64,000 bases of DNA, from the NCBI GenBank assembly GCA_016711205.1, contig JADJTM010000002.1:992001-1056000 (forward strand), read 5' to 3'. Under the pieces are notes generated by a model. It worked only from the letters and a program-made list of their open reading frames with translations, was not told the DNA's origin and searched no databases. Made by a program: the position numbers and the translations under genes. Every line of letters begins with the position of its first letter. Position 1 is the first letter of the stretch. Of the stretch, positions 1 to 8,286 are shown piece after piece. The DNA is from Micropruina sp. GTDB taxonomy: Bacteria; Actinomycetota; Actinomycetes; Propionibacteriales; Propionibacteriaceae.

Positions 1-2
1 AA

Positions 3-1031
3 GTGGCACCGGCCACCCGGGAACGGGTGCTCGACGCGGCGCAGGAACTCTCCTACGGTCTGGCGGTGCGCGCCTTCGATGCACAGATCGGTACCCGCGG
101 TCGGCGCACGGTGGCCATCATCGTGCCTTTCTTCACCCGCTGGTACTTCAGCGCCGCGACGTCAGCAGCGCTCGAGCACCTGCGCGGCCGTGGCTACGAC
201 GTCCTGCTCTACCACCTCGGTTACCCACAGGTGCGCGACGACTTCTTCGAGACCATGCCGCTCGCCGGTCGGGTCGACGGCATCCTGTCGCTGTCCATGC
301 CGCTCAGTGAGCAGCACACGCTGTCCCTGCGCGCCCTCGGCCTACCGCTGTCCAGCATCGGTTCGCACATCGAAGGCTGGCCATCGGTCGGTATCGACGA
401 CGTCGCCGCGGGGGCGCTCGCGATCAACCACCTGCTCAACCAGGGCCATCGGCGGATCGGGTTGATCGCCGGTCAGGTCGATGATGCCCGCTTCGACTTC
501 ACCGCGTCCGTCGGACGCAGGCTCGGGTACGAAGAGGCGCTCAACTCGGCCGGACTGGAACTGGACGATCGGCTGATGGTGGAAGGTCCGCACGGAATCG
601 AGGGTGGTGCGGTCGCAATGACCCAACTGCTCGGCCGTCCCCATCTGCCCACGGCCGTGTTGGCCGAATACGACGAGCTCGCCATCGGTGCGATGTGGGC
701 TCTGCGCCGGGCTGGTTTGAAGGTGCCTGGTGACGTCGCGATCGTCGGCATCGATGACATGGACATGGCCAGATTCGTCGACCTCACAACGGTGGCGCAG
801 GACGTGGCCGCCCAGGGACGTATCGCCGCGGCCCAACTCGTGGGACTGCTCGGGGGGGAGGGTGGATCGAGCGACGAGCACGTCCTGCAGCCGACCCGCC
901 TGATTCTTCGTGGCAGCACCGCCCCGCCGGGGTCATCCGCAGGGGCCCGGGCAGTCGCTCCGCCTCGGAAAATCTGTGAACGCAGTGGCTCTGGCATTGA
1001 AACCTCATCCACAGGCCTGAACACGGAATGA
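3..1031 (+). CDS. LacI-family transcriptional regulator, 5' end missing
   Basis: This is a sugar-responsive repressor cut by the window edge. The first visible residues (PATRERVLDAAQELSYG) match the hinge that follows the helix-turn-helix in LacI/GalR proteins, so roughly 30-40 N-terminal residues, including the DNA-reading helix, lie upstream. The GTG at base 3 is probably an internal valine. The rest is a periplasmic-binding-protein-like effector domain, with a typical VPGDVAIVGIDDMD stretch near residue 240 and LTTVAQD soon after. The effector cannot be inferred, because the likely target operon is outside the window. The last ~40 residues are a low-complexity tail longer than usual for the family. 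Confidence 0.85.
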   Translation: MAPATRERVLDAAQELSYGLAVRAFDAQIGTRGRRTVAIIVPFFTRWYFSAATSAALEHLRGRGYDVLLYHLGYPQVRDDFFETMPLAGRVDGILSLSMPLSEQHTLSLRALGLPLSSIGSHIEGWPSVGIDDVAAGALAINHLLNQGHRRIGLIAGQVDDARFDFTASVGRRLGYEEALNSAGLELDDRLMVEGPHGIEGGAVAMTQLLGRPHLPTAVLAEYDELAIGAMWALRRAGLKVPGDVAIVGIDDMDMARFVDLTTVAQDVAAQGRIAAAQLVGLLGGEGGSSDEHVLQPTRLILRGSTAPPGSSAGARAVAPPRKICERSGSGIETSSTGLNTE

Positions 1032-1098
1032 CTCCGCGGCGGTCAGCGCTGACAATGGTGAGGTGTGCGCACGCAGACGCATCAACGGAAGGAACCCG

Positions 1099-1956
1099 AT
1101 GACTCAGCCCAACCCGCGGCTCAGCTCGCTGTTCGAGTTGCAGTACCCACAGACGGTCGGCATCTACGACAGCTATCCGCAGGCGCAGGCCGCCGTCGAC
1201 CACCTGGCCGACCAGAAGTTCGCCGTCGAGAACCTCGCCATCGTGGGCACCGATCTGAAGTCGGTCGAACGGGTCACCGGACGCCGCAACTGGGGGACTG
1301 TGATGATCACCGGCCTGCAGAACGGCCTGTCCACCGGCCTGATGGTGACGTTCATCCTGTGGTTCCTGCAACCGCAGACGAACCCGCTGCTCCTGCTGCC
1401 CGGTGCGCTGCTGATCGGCATTCTGATCGGCATCGTGTTCGCCGCGATCGCGTATGCGTCCTCGCGCGGCAAGCGCGACTTCAACTCGATCAGCCAGACC
1501 GTGGCCGCCAAGTACGAGGTGCTGAGCGAGCACAAGGTCGCCGGCCAGGCGCGCGAATTGCTGGCGGGCATGCCGGGTGCGCGGGCCGCCGCCTTCGATC
1601 CGCGCAACCAACGGGGCGCATGGCCGGCGCCGGAACAGCAGCAGTACCCGCAGCAGCAGTACGCCCACACGGGTCAGCAGCCCGCCCAGCCGGCGCAACC
1701 GCAACCCTACGGTGCTGACGCCACGCAGCAGCCGTACCAGCCGCAGCAGTACGGCCACTCACCGGCGCAACCCTTCGATCCGGGCGCGCAGCCGTCGTAC
1801 GGCCAGCCGTCCGCACCGCAGCCGGCGACCGAACCCGCCGGGCAACCCTACGGGTCCTACCGCAGCGATGAGGGACTGGGGCAGCCGCCCTCGTCGGAGC
1901 AGTCGCAGGAGTCGACCCCGGAATCGGACGGACGCACGCCGCGCGCCGACACCTGA
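1099..1956 (+). CDS. General stress protein, YflT-like domain plus membrane hairpin
   Basis: 285 residues from an ATG preceded by GGAAGGAA at 1087-1094, which favours this start over an in-frame GTG upstream. The N-terminal ~60 residues (VGIYDSYPQAQAAVDHLADQ) resemble the YflT/heat-induced stress domain of actinobacterial general stress proteins. Two adjacent hydrophobic, glycine-rich segments follow (about residues 70-120), so it is probably an inner-membrane protein with a cytosolic head. From about residue 165 the tail is rich in Gln, Pro and Tyr and probably disordered. The exact role is unknown; family members are linked to stress responses. Confidence 0.75.
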   Translation: MTQPNPRLSSLFELQYPQTVGIYDSYPQAQAAVDHLADQKFAVENLAIVGTDLKSVERVTGRRNWGTVMITGLQNGLSTGLMVTFILWFLQPQTNPLLLLPGALLIGILIGIVFAAIAYASSRGKRDFNSISQTVAAKYEVLSEHKVAGQARELLAGMPGARAAAFDPRNQRGAWPAPEQQQYPQQQYAHTGQQPAQPAQPQPYGADATQQPYQPQQYGHSPAQPFDPGAQPSYGQPSAPQPATEPAGQPYGSYRSDEGLGQPPSSEQSQESTPESDGRTPRADT

Positions 1957-1994
1957 CGGCCGAGCAGCGCCGCCGCCACGCGGTCGAGGCATGC

Positions 1995-2023
1995 GAAAGG
2001 GCCGCCCCCCGGGCGGCCCTTTC
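1995..2023. terminator. Bidirectional hairpin terminator
   Basis: A perfect 13-bp inverted repeat (GAAAGGGCCGCCC, 3-nt loop) lies between two convergent genes and is followed by TTCGTTGTTC on the plus strand. Its symmetry and position suit termination from both sides. Confidence 0.8.
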
Positions 2024-2067
2024 GTTGTTCGAATCTGCTCAGGGTGCGAACGCACCGTGCGGACGGG

Positions 2068-3153
2068 TCAGCGCTGCGCGTTCTGCTCGTCGATCACCAC
2101 GGTCTTGGCGATCTTGTCGGCGAAGGTCTGCTTCTTGGGGTCCCAGAGCGGGAACAGGAAGCCGACCAGGCAGAGCGAGTCGAGGAAGTGGGCCAGCGCA
2201 CGAGTGATCGCGACGTTCTGCGTGGGGGTCTGGCCGGTGTCTTCCATCACCACGCGCACCTTGCCGATCTTGTGCCCGAACGAGTACCCGGTGGTGGCGA
2301 CCCGGTAGCCGCTGTTGTATGCCCACCAGCCCAGCGTCAGCACGGTGGAGAGCAGGTTCGCGCCGAATCCACCGTTGGGCATCAGGATGCTGATGAGGAT
2401 GCTGATGACGATGGCCGGCCCGGCGAAGTCGACCAGGCCGCCGAGGGCTCGGCGGCCCCAGACGGCCAGCTGCGGACCCGCCTGTGCATACGGATTCGGC
2501 TGGTAGCCACCGGGTGCCCCGTACGGGGTGGGCGCACCGTAACTGCCGCCGGGTGCCCCATAGGGAGCCGGTGGCTGACCGTAGCTGCCGGCGGCCGAGT
2601 TGGGGTCGTAACCGCCCTGCGGAGCGGCACCGTAGGGAGACGGTGCGGTCGGCGGCTGGCCGTAGCCACCGCCGGCGTTGGGATCGTAGCCACCCTGCTG
2701 CGGCGCGGCGCCGTAGGGCGTCTGTGCGCTGGGCGCCTGACCATAGCCGCCGGCCTGCTGGCCGAACTGGCCCTGGTCCGGAGCGCCGTAGGACGGGGTC
2801 TGCCCGAAGCTCTGATCAGGGGTGCTCGGAGCGCCATAGGTGGGAGGGTTGTAGCCGCTCTGTTGCGGGGCGTCGGAACCGCTGGTGCCGCTGGGCGCCT
2901 GCTGGCCTGCGTCCCAGTTCGGGGGCTGGTAGCCGCTCTGTTGCGGGGCGTCGGAACCGCTGGTGCCGCTGGGCGCCTGCTGGCCTGCGTCCCAGTTAGG
3001 GGGCTGGCAGCCGGGGGTCTGACCCTCGCCGGCGTCGCTGCTGGGCGGGGTGCTGCTGGGCGGGGTGCTGCTGGGCGGGGTGTAGCCGCCGGCCGCGTTG
3101 TCGTCGCCGGAGCCCTCCGGCTTGGGGTCGTTGTTCCAGGTCGGGTTGCTCAT
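2068..3153 (-). CDS. RDD-family membrane protein with long Pro/Gln/Gly-rich N-terminus
   Basis: 361 residues. The ATG at 3153 has AGGAG just upstream; an earlier in-frame start lacks one. The first ~230 residues are low complexity (PPSSTPPSS runs, then GGYDPN/PYGAP repeats) and include two in-frame 26-residue repeats. The C-terminal ~120 residues form an RDD domain with 2-3 membrane segments, starting near WGRRALGGLVDFAGP. Such proteins are common in Actinomycetota and their function is mostly unknown. The disordered part is expected on the cytosolic side. The gene converges on the stress gene across a strong terminator. Confidence 0.8.
   Translation of the reverse strand: MSNPTWNNDPKPEGSGDDNAAGGYTPPSSTPPSSTPPSSDAGEGQTPGCQPPNWDAGQQAPSGTSGSDAPQQSGYQPPNWDAGQQAPSGTSGSDAPQQSGYNPPTYGAPSTPDQSFGQTPSYGAPDQGQFGQQAGGYGQAPSAQTPYGAAPQQGGYDPNAGGGYGQPPTAPSPYGAAPQGGYDPNSAAGSYGQPPAPYGAPGGSYGAPTPYGAPGGYQPNPYAQAGPQLAVWGRRALGGLVDFAGPAIVISILISILMPNGGFGANLLSTVLTLGWWAYNSGYRVATTGYSFGHKIGKVRVVMEDTGQTPTQNVAITRALAHFLDSLCLVGFLFPLWDPKKQTFADKIAKTVVIDEQNAQR
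2851..3006. repeat. 78-bp in-frame tandem duplication inside the RDD gene
   Basis: Two nearly identical 78-bp units (2851-2928 and 2929-3006) encode a duplicated 26-residue Pro/Gln/Ser-rich block. The period is a multiple of three, so the frame is kept. Near-identity at the DNA level suggests recent slippage or recombination. Confidence 0.85.
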
Positions 3154-3240
3154 GGGAAGCTCCTGTTCGTAGTCAGGTGGCTGAATCCTACGGCTGAGCA
3201 CAGCGGTTGCCACCCTTATCAAGGGCGTTTGTCGGCGATA

Positions 3241-3654
3241 ATGGGCGTCGTGTCACCTGCCACGGCCGCTGCGAACGGTTTTCGGGCCGTCACGGCCCTG
3301 CGGGGGCTGGCGTTGTTCGGCGCGGTCGGGCTGGGCCTGAGTGCACTGGCCGCCACCGCCGGCATCGGTGTGCCGTGCCCCTGGCGCACGCTCACCGGCA
3401 CCCTGTGCCCGTTCTGCGGAGCCACCCACGTCGGCGTGGCACTGCTGCGCGGCGACTTGGCCGGCGCCTGGGCGTCCAACCCCTTCGTGCTCACCGGCCT
3501 GGTGGTGCTCACCCTGCTCGGCGCACTGTGGACGATCGAGGCCCTCGGCGGACCGTCCGTGCGAGCGCCGAAGCGGCTGCGCTGGAGCAGCGATCGCTGG
3601 TGGCTGCTGATCGGTGCGGCGGCACTCGGGTTCGCCGTGTGGCGCAACCTCTGA
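3241..3654 (+). CDS. DUF2752 membrane protein
   Basis: 137 residues. It has the DUF2752 hallmark: a Cys-containing PCPW block followed about 10 residues later by CPFCGATH, then a transmembrane helix around FVLTGLVVLTLLGALW and another near the C-terminus (WWLLIGAAALGFAVW). The family is a small membrane protein of unknown function common in Actinomycetota and Bacteroidota. The start is ATG 3241, with GTG 3250 as an alternative. No clear Shine-Dalgarno is present, so it may be leaderless. It is divergent from the RDD gene. Confidence 0.75.
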   Translation: MGVVSPATAAANGFRAVTALRGLALFGAVGLGLSALAATAGIGVPCPWRTLTGTLCPFCGATHVGVALLRGDLAGAWASNPFVLTGLVVLTLLGALWTIEALGGPSVRAPKRLRWSSDRWWLLIGAAALGFAVWRNL

Positions 3655-3665
3655 ACTGCGCGCGA

Positions 3666-4982
3666 TCAGCTGTCCGGCATCTGCCCGGCCAGGTATTCGG
3701 AGTAGGCGGGCAGGTCGAGCTGGCCCGAACCCGACACGCCGATCACGATCACCGGCGAGGTGCCGTTCTCGGCCGCCTCTTTGGCCTCGCGCAGGGCCCC
3801 CGCGATGGCGTGATTCGACTCCGAGGCGGGCACAATGCCCTCGGTGCGGGCGAACAGCACGCCGGCGGCGAACGCCTCGCGCTGTTTGACGCTGATCGCG
3901 TCCAGTAGACCGAGGTGTTTGGCGAAGCTGATCAGCGGGGCCATTCCGTGGTATCGCAGGCCGCCGGCATGCACGGGGTCCGGCACAAAGTCGGGGCCGA
4001 GGGTGTACATCTTCAGCAGCGGCGTCATGCCCGCGGTGTCGCCGAAGTCGTAGCGGTACTCGCCCTCGGTCAGCGACGGGGCCGCCTTCGGTTCACAGGC
4101 GACCAGCCGGGTGGAGGTACGGCCGGCCAGGTTCTCGCGCAGGAACGGCATCGCCAGCCCGCCCAGGTTCGAGCCGCCACCGGCGCACCCGTACACCACG
4201 TCGGCCTGCTCCTCGCCGAACTCGGCCAGCTGCAGCAGCGCCTCCTGCCCGATCACGCTCTGGTGCAGCAGCACGTGGTTGAGCACCGAGCCCAGCGAGT
4301 ACGAGGCGTTCGGGTCGCCGGCGGCCACCTCGATGGCCTCCGAGATCGCCATGCCGAGCGATCCGGTGGTGTCGGGAAAACGCTCTCGCAGCGCCCGTCC
4401 GGTCGCGGTCAGCTCGGACGGGGAGCTGTGGACGGTTGCCCCGAACGTCTCCATCAGCACGTGCCGATAGGGCTTGCCCTCGTACGAGGAGCGCACCTGC
4501 CAGATCTCGCACTCCAGGCCGAACACGTCGCAGGCGAAGGCCAGGGCCGAACCCCACTGGCCGGCCCCGGTCTCGGTGGTCAGCTTGGTGCGTCCGGCCA
4601 GCTTGTTGAAGTAGGCCTGCGGCACCGCCGAGTTGGTCTTGTGCGAGCCGACCGGTGAGCTGCCCTCGTACTTGTAGTAGATGCGGGCGGGGGTACCCAG
4701 CGCCTGCTCCAGCCGCCACGCCCGGATCATCGGCGAAGGCCGCCACAGCCGGTAGATGTCGCGGACGGCCTGGGGGATCTCGATCCAGCGTTCGGTGCTG
4801 GCCTCCTGGGCGATCAGGCCCATCGGAAACAGTGGCTCGAGGTCGGCCGGGACCAGCGGCTGCTTGGTGCCCGGGTGCAACGGCGGCGGCGGTGCCTCCG
4901 GCAGGTCGGCCACGATGTTGTACCAGTGGGTCGGGATCTTGGACTCGTCGAGGACGACTTTGGTCTTCTCAGGTGCGTTCAC
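3666..4982 (-). CDS. trpB: TrpB2-type tryptophan synthase beta chain
   Basis: 438 residues from a GTG at 4982; the frame is open further upstream, but that part lacks family similarity. This is a PLP enzyme that condenses indole with serine. The PLP lysine is Lys115 in GSHKTNSA, and the phosphate-binding loop is CAGGGSNLGG. The N-terminal block (IPTHWYNIVADLPEAPPPPLHPG) and the length identify the TrpB2 group rather than canonical TrpB1 (~400 aa). No trpA or other trp gene lies nearby. Orphan TrpB2 proteins are thought to salvage indole or act on other amino-acid substrates. It converges on the DUF2752 gene. Confidence 0.9.
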   Translation of the reverse strand: MNAPEKTKVVLDESKIPTHWYNIVADLPEAPPPPLHPGTKQPLVPADLEPLFPMGLIAQEASTERWIEIPQAVRDIYRLWRPSPMIRAWRLEQALGTPARIYYKYEGSSPVGSHKTNSAVPQAYFNKLAGRTKLTTETGAGQWGSALAFACDVFGLECEIWQVRSSYEGKPYRHVLMETFGATVHSSPSELTATGRALRERFPDTTGSLGMAISEAIEVAAGDPNASYSLGSVLNHVLLHQSVIGQEALLQLAEFGEEQADVVYGCAGGGSNLGGLAMPFLRENLAGRTSTRLVACEPKAAPSLTEGEYRYDFGDTAGMTPLLKMYTLGPDFVPDPVHAGGLRYHGMAPLISFAKHLGLLDAISVKQREAFAAGVLFARTEGIVPASESNHAIAGALREAKEAAENGTSPVIVIGVSGSGQLDLPAYSEYLAGQMPDS

Positions 4983-5051
4983 GACGGCGAGGCTAGCGGC
5001 ATCCGAGGTGGCCCGTGGCCCATCGTGTCGGACGGGTTCTACCCTGAGCCG

Positions 5052-5747
5052 GTGACCGATCTTGCGATCATCGACCTGCACGACGCCACCGGCGACCAGG
5101 AACTCGTCGAGCGCACCTATCACGCGGTACTTCGTCCGTCGTTCACCAGCGATGAGTTGTCGGGGGTGCACGCGGTACGGCCGGGGCCGCAGCGCCTGCT
5201 CACCGTCGCGGTGAACGACGAGAGAGCGCCGCTGGGTGCCGCGGTCACCGAACTCGAACCGGACGGCGTAAGCCTGTTGGCGTACCTGGCGGTCGCTGCT
5301 GCCGCGCGTAACCTCGGGGCCGGGGCACGGCTGGTCGCCCATCTGCGGCAGAACTGGCGGGCGGCGGGTTACCCGCTGGTGTTGGCCGAGGTGCACGATC
5401 CGCGCGGCCATGCCGAGGCCGAGCACGAGCGCCCCCAGGCCCGGCTGCGGTTCTACGGACGGGCGGGCGCCGAGGTGCTCGACGTGCCTTGGGTGCAGCC
5501 GGCCCTTGACGGCGGCTCCCGGGTGTCCGACATGCTGCTGCTCGCGCTGCACCGCTCGGAAGGGCCGGCCCAGGTACCGTCCGCGCCGCTGCTCGCCTGG
5601 GCCGAGGAGTACTTCGTCGAGTCGGAGGGACGCGTGCCGGACGACCCGCAGGCATCCGCGCTGTTGCAGCGGATCGGTGCCCGTGACGTGATCGCGCTGC
5701 TATCGATGGACGACTGGCGCCAGGTCCAGCGCCTCAGCGTGTCCTAG
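5052..5747 (+). CDS. GNAT-like N-acetyltransferase
   Basis: 231 residues from a GTG at 5052. A motif-A-like segment (LAVAAAARNLGAGARLVAHL, about residues 78-97) is where GNAT enzymes bind the acetyl-CoA pyrophosphate; the flanking strands and a RFYGRAGAEVLDVPW stretch also fit the fold. The substrate is unknown. The start is a judgement call: GTG 5025 is in frame too, and neither has a strong ribosome-binding site. Its stop codon overlaps the stop of the convergent downstream gene by 4 bp. Confidence 0.65.
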   Translation: MTDLAIIDLHDATGDQELVERTYHAVLRPSFTSDELSGVHAVRPGPQRLLTVAVNDERAPLGAAVTELEPDGVSLLAYLAVAAAARNLGAGARLVAHLRQNWRAAGYPLVLAEVHDPRGHAEAEHERPQARLRFYGRAGAEVLDVPWVQPALDGGSRVSDMLLLALHRSEGPAQVPSAPLLAWAEEYFVESEGRVPDDPQASALLQRIGARDVIALLSMDDWRQVQRLSVS

Positions 5748-8233
5748 CCCTTCAGCTGCCAGGCCCTGCGGCCGAGCCACCACAGCACCGCCGCCACCGC
5801 GAGCACCACGGCCGTCTCGGCGATCCACCAGGTGCGTTGGCCGGTCAGGTCCCAGCCGTCGTTGACCCACGTCCAGACGTCGATCACGCCGACCACCGCG
5901 AGCACGGCCAGCAGGATCTCCAGCGGACGCTGGCGACGTCGCTGCGTGGAGTCCTCGGCGTCCGCAAGGGCGTGGGTCAGCCGGTCGCCCAGTGATCGCT
6001 GGGTACTCTGCGCCGCCTCGACCGTGGCGTCCAGTGACCGGCGCAGGTCGGCCACACCGTTGAGCCCCATCAGGTGCTGCAGCACCTCGCGGCCCTGCTG
6101 GTTCTTCGAGAGCGTGTGTTCGTTGGCGCGGTCGACCAGCAGTTGCACGTGCCGGATCGCCTCGCTGAGCCTGGCCATCTCTTGCGCCAGCCGCTCGGAG
6201 GACAGGTTCTCGTCGGCGTCCAGCGCGGCCCCGACGTCATCGACGACGCGGCGCAACCACTGCTGCCGCCGCCAGTACACCCCGATCAGGCTGGAGGCGT
6301 ACTCGACGTGCGCCTGGGTCTCGAGCGAGCGCCAATGCGGAGCGGTTGGCACGAACAGCGCGGTAAGGTCTCCGGCGCACCAGACCACCTCACGCTGGAT
6401 CCGGCCGACCAGCGTGCGACGCTGCCGCAGGGCCGCGTCGGCACGCGGGTAGGCGACCCATTCCAGCGCGCTCTGCGCGAGCGAACGTTGCGCGGTGAGC
6501 GCCGTTTGCACGCCCAGGACGCCCTCCAGGTCGGCCTCATCCATCAACGGACGCCGCGCTCCGCCCGGCCCGACCGCCTCGGCTCGCGAGACCGTGACCA
6601 ACACCTGGCAGTAGCGAGCCAAAAAGCCTTCGACGACGTCGAGATCGCGGGCCAGCTCGTCGTCCGGGCTGCGCACGTGGCTGTGCGCCGCTGTGGCCAG
6701 GTCGGCAACGATCCGGGTGGCCAGTTCAAGCAGAGATCCGAACGCGCCGCCATCGGCCACCCCGGGCGTCCGGGCCCGTAACCAGATCCGCTCCAGGCCG
6801 GCGAACTGCCCGCCGCGCCGGATCGCCTGCTCGAGGTCGTGCGGCGTCCAGGGCGGTGCCACGCCGGCGGCACGTCCGGCCACCTGAGTGTCGGTGCCCA
6901 GCCGCAGACGGACGTAGTGGTTGCCCATGCCGCTGAGCCGCACATCGACGTCGAGGCCGACGAAGGTGACCCCGTCCGTGGTGGTGAGCATCAGCTCGTG
7001 GTCGGGAAAGACGGCGCGAAAGGCCCGGTAGTCCTTCTCCTGCACCGAGGACGACGCCAGCCAGCCGTCGGAGCGGGGCGCGTCGTCGATCACGATCCGG
7101 GCCCCCGCCAGCGCCCTGATCGGCGAGGGATCGCCGTCGCCCGCGCGGGCCAACGCCTTCATTAGTTCGGGCAGCACGTCGGTACCGGTGGCGGCGACAG
7201 GCAGGCCGAACGGGTAGAGGTAGGTGACGTCGGCGGCCGGCAACTCCAGCGTCTCGGTTCCCGATTCGAGGGCCGCCGCGGCCACCTCCAGCGGAATCCG
7301 CTGGGCCCGCACCTCGGTGCCGAACACTGACCAGGTTCCGGTCCGCCCGTGCTCGAACTCCCGGCAGCGGCGGGCTGCCTCGCGCAGCTGGGCGGCCACC
7401 GAATCATCGTTGTCGCGGTCAAGCAGGTCGGCCAGCAGTGCCGCGCTGGCCGGAGCGATGGCCTCGGCCATCAGCTCGAAGTAGGGCAGAGTCCCGTCCA
7501 GATCGTCCAGAATCAGGGCGAGCATCGCGAGGAGGTGATCGGCAAGGTCGGCCGGCAACGCGCCCGCACCGACATCGTCCGCGATCCGGTCACGCAGGGC
7601 GGCGGCGCGGTCCCGGGCGACGGTGAGCTGCGCGCCGGTGGTGGCGGCCCGCGCTCCCGCCGCCTCGACCGCACACGCGGTCATGGCCTGCTCGACCAGC
7701 AGTTGGCGTTCGAGGCAGCCGAGCAACTCGGCCGCCAGCAGTACCACTTCGCGGCAGCGCGGGCCTGCCTCGGACCGCTCGGGCCAGCCCAGCGCGGCGA
7801 GCCGATCCAGCGCCCCGCGCAGCGCCACCACCTCGGCCTCGACGACGGCGAATTCCCAGAACACGATGGTCTCGGCGTAGACGAAGACGGCGAAGGTCGC
7901 GAGGCACCGAGCACCCACGTCGGTGCCGGCGGGCGGGAACGCACCGACCATGGTGTCGAAGGTGCGCGCGATGATCGCGTCCCAGTCGATGGCGCCACCG
8001 GGCGGGGTCAGCGGCAACCCCAGTTCGAGGCACAGGTCGTCCGCCTGCTCGTCGTAGACCGCCTGGCAGAACCGAGCCCAGAAGCGCAGCAGTGCGCTGA
8101 CGTCCACCCGATTGCCGTCGGGGCCGTCGGCGTGGTCGAGTTCTCGGCCGAGCATGAGCCGCAGTGCGGTCGCGTCTCGCCGCCGCAAGTCGCGCCGCAC
8201 CGGTGCCCAGGCGTCGGCGTCAAGCGGATCCAT
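5744..8233 (-). CDS. Large protein of unknown function with two C-terminal membrane helices
   Basis: 829 residues from ATG 8233, preceded by GGGAGGGGG. I do not recognise a named family. The N-terminal ~330 residues are helical and Ala/Leu/Asp-rich. The middle (about 330-500) looks alpha/beta, with YLYPFGLPVAATG and MGNHYVRLRLG. The next ~270 residues are helical, probably coiled coil, and lead into two hydrophobic segments at the very end (LEILLAVLAVVGVIDVW and WWIAETAVVLAVAAVLWWLG). A helical stalk followed by two C-terminal helices recalls CorA topology, but I see no GMN motif. It lies 53 bp downstream of corA on the same strand, so it is probably co-transcribed. Confidence 0.7.
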   Translation of the reverse strand: MDPLDADAWAPVRRDLRRRDATALRLMLGRELDHADGPDGNRVDVSALLRFWARFCQAVYDEQADDLCLELGLPLTPPGGAIDWDAIIARTFDTMVGAFPPAGTDVGARCLATFAVFVYAETIVFWEFAVVEAEVVALRGALDRLAALGWPERSEAGPRCREVVLLAAELLGCLERQLLVEQAMTACAVEAAGARAATTGAQLTVARDRAAALRDRIADDVGAGALPADLADHLLAMLALILDDLDGTLPYFELMAEAIAPASAALLADLLDRDNDDSVAAQLREAARRCREFEHGRTGTWSVFGTEVRAQRIPLEVAAAALESGTETLELPAADVTYLYPFGLPVAATGTDVLPELMKALARAGDGDPSPIRALAGARIVIDDAPRSDGWLASSSVQEKDYRAFRAVFPDHELMLTTTDGVTFVGLDVDVRLSGMGNHYVRLRLGTDTQVAGRAAGVAPPWTPHDLEQAIRRGGQFAGLERIWLRARTPGVADGGAFGSLLELATRIVADLATAAHSHVRSPDDELARDLDVVEGFLARYCQVLVTVSRAEAVGPGGARRPLMDEADLEGVLGVQTALTAQRSLAQSALEWVAYPRADAALRQRRTLVGRIQREVVWCAGDLTALFVPTAPHWRSLETQAHVEYASSLIGVYWRRQQWLRRVVDDVGAALDADENLSSERLAQEMARLSEAIRHVQLLVDRANEHTLSKNQQGREVLQHLMGLNGVADLRRSLDATVEAAQSTQRSLGDRLTHALADAEDSTQRRRQRPLEILLAVLAVVGVIDVWTWVNDGWDLTGQRTWWIAETAVVLAVAAVLWWLGRRAWQLKG

Positions 8234-8286
8234 GGGCCCCCCTCCCGCTCGCGACACTAGCGGATGGCGTCGCGCCGGGGCAGGGG

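Noticed and set aside
2044..3240. Upstream extension of the DUF2752 gene
   Set aside because: The frame is open across the divergent RDD gene but is a valine/glycine/arginine shadow; family length supports ATG 3241.
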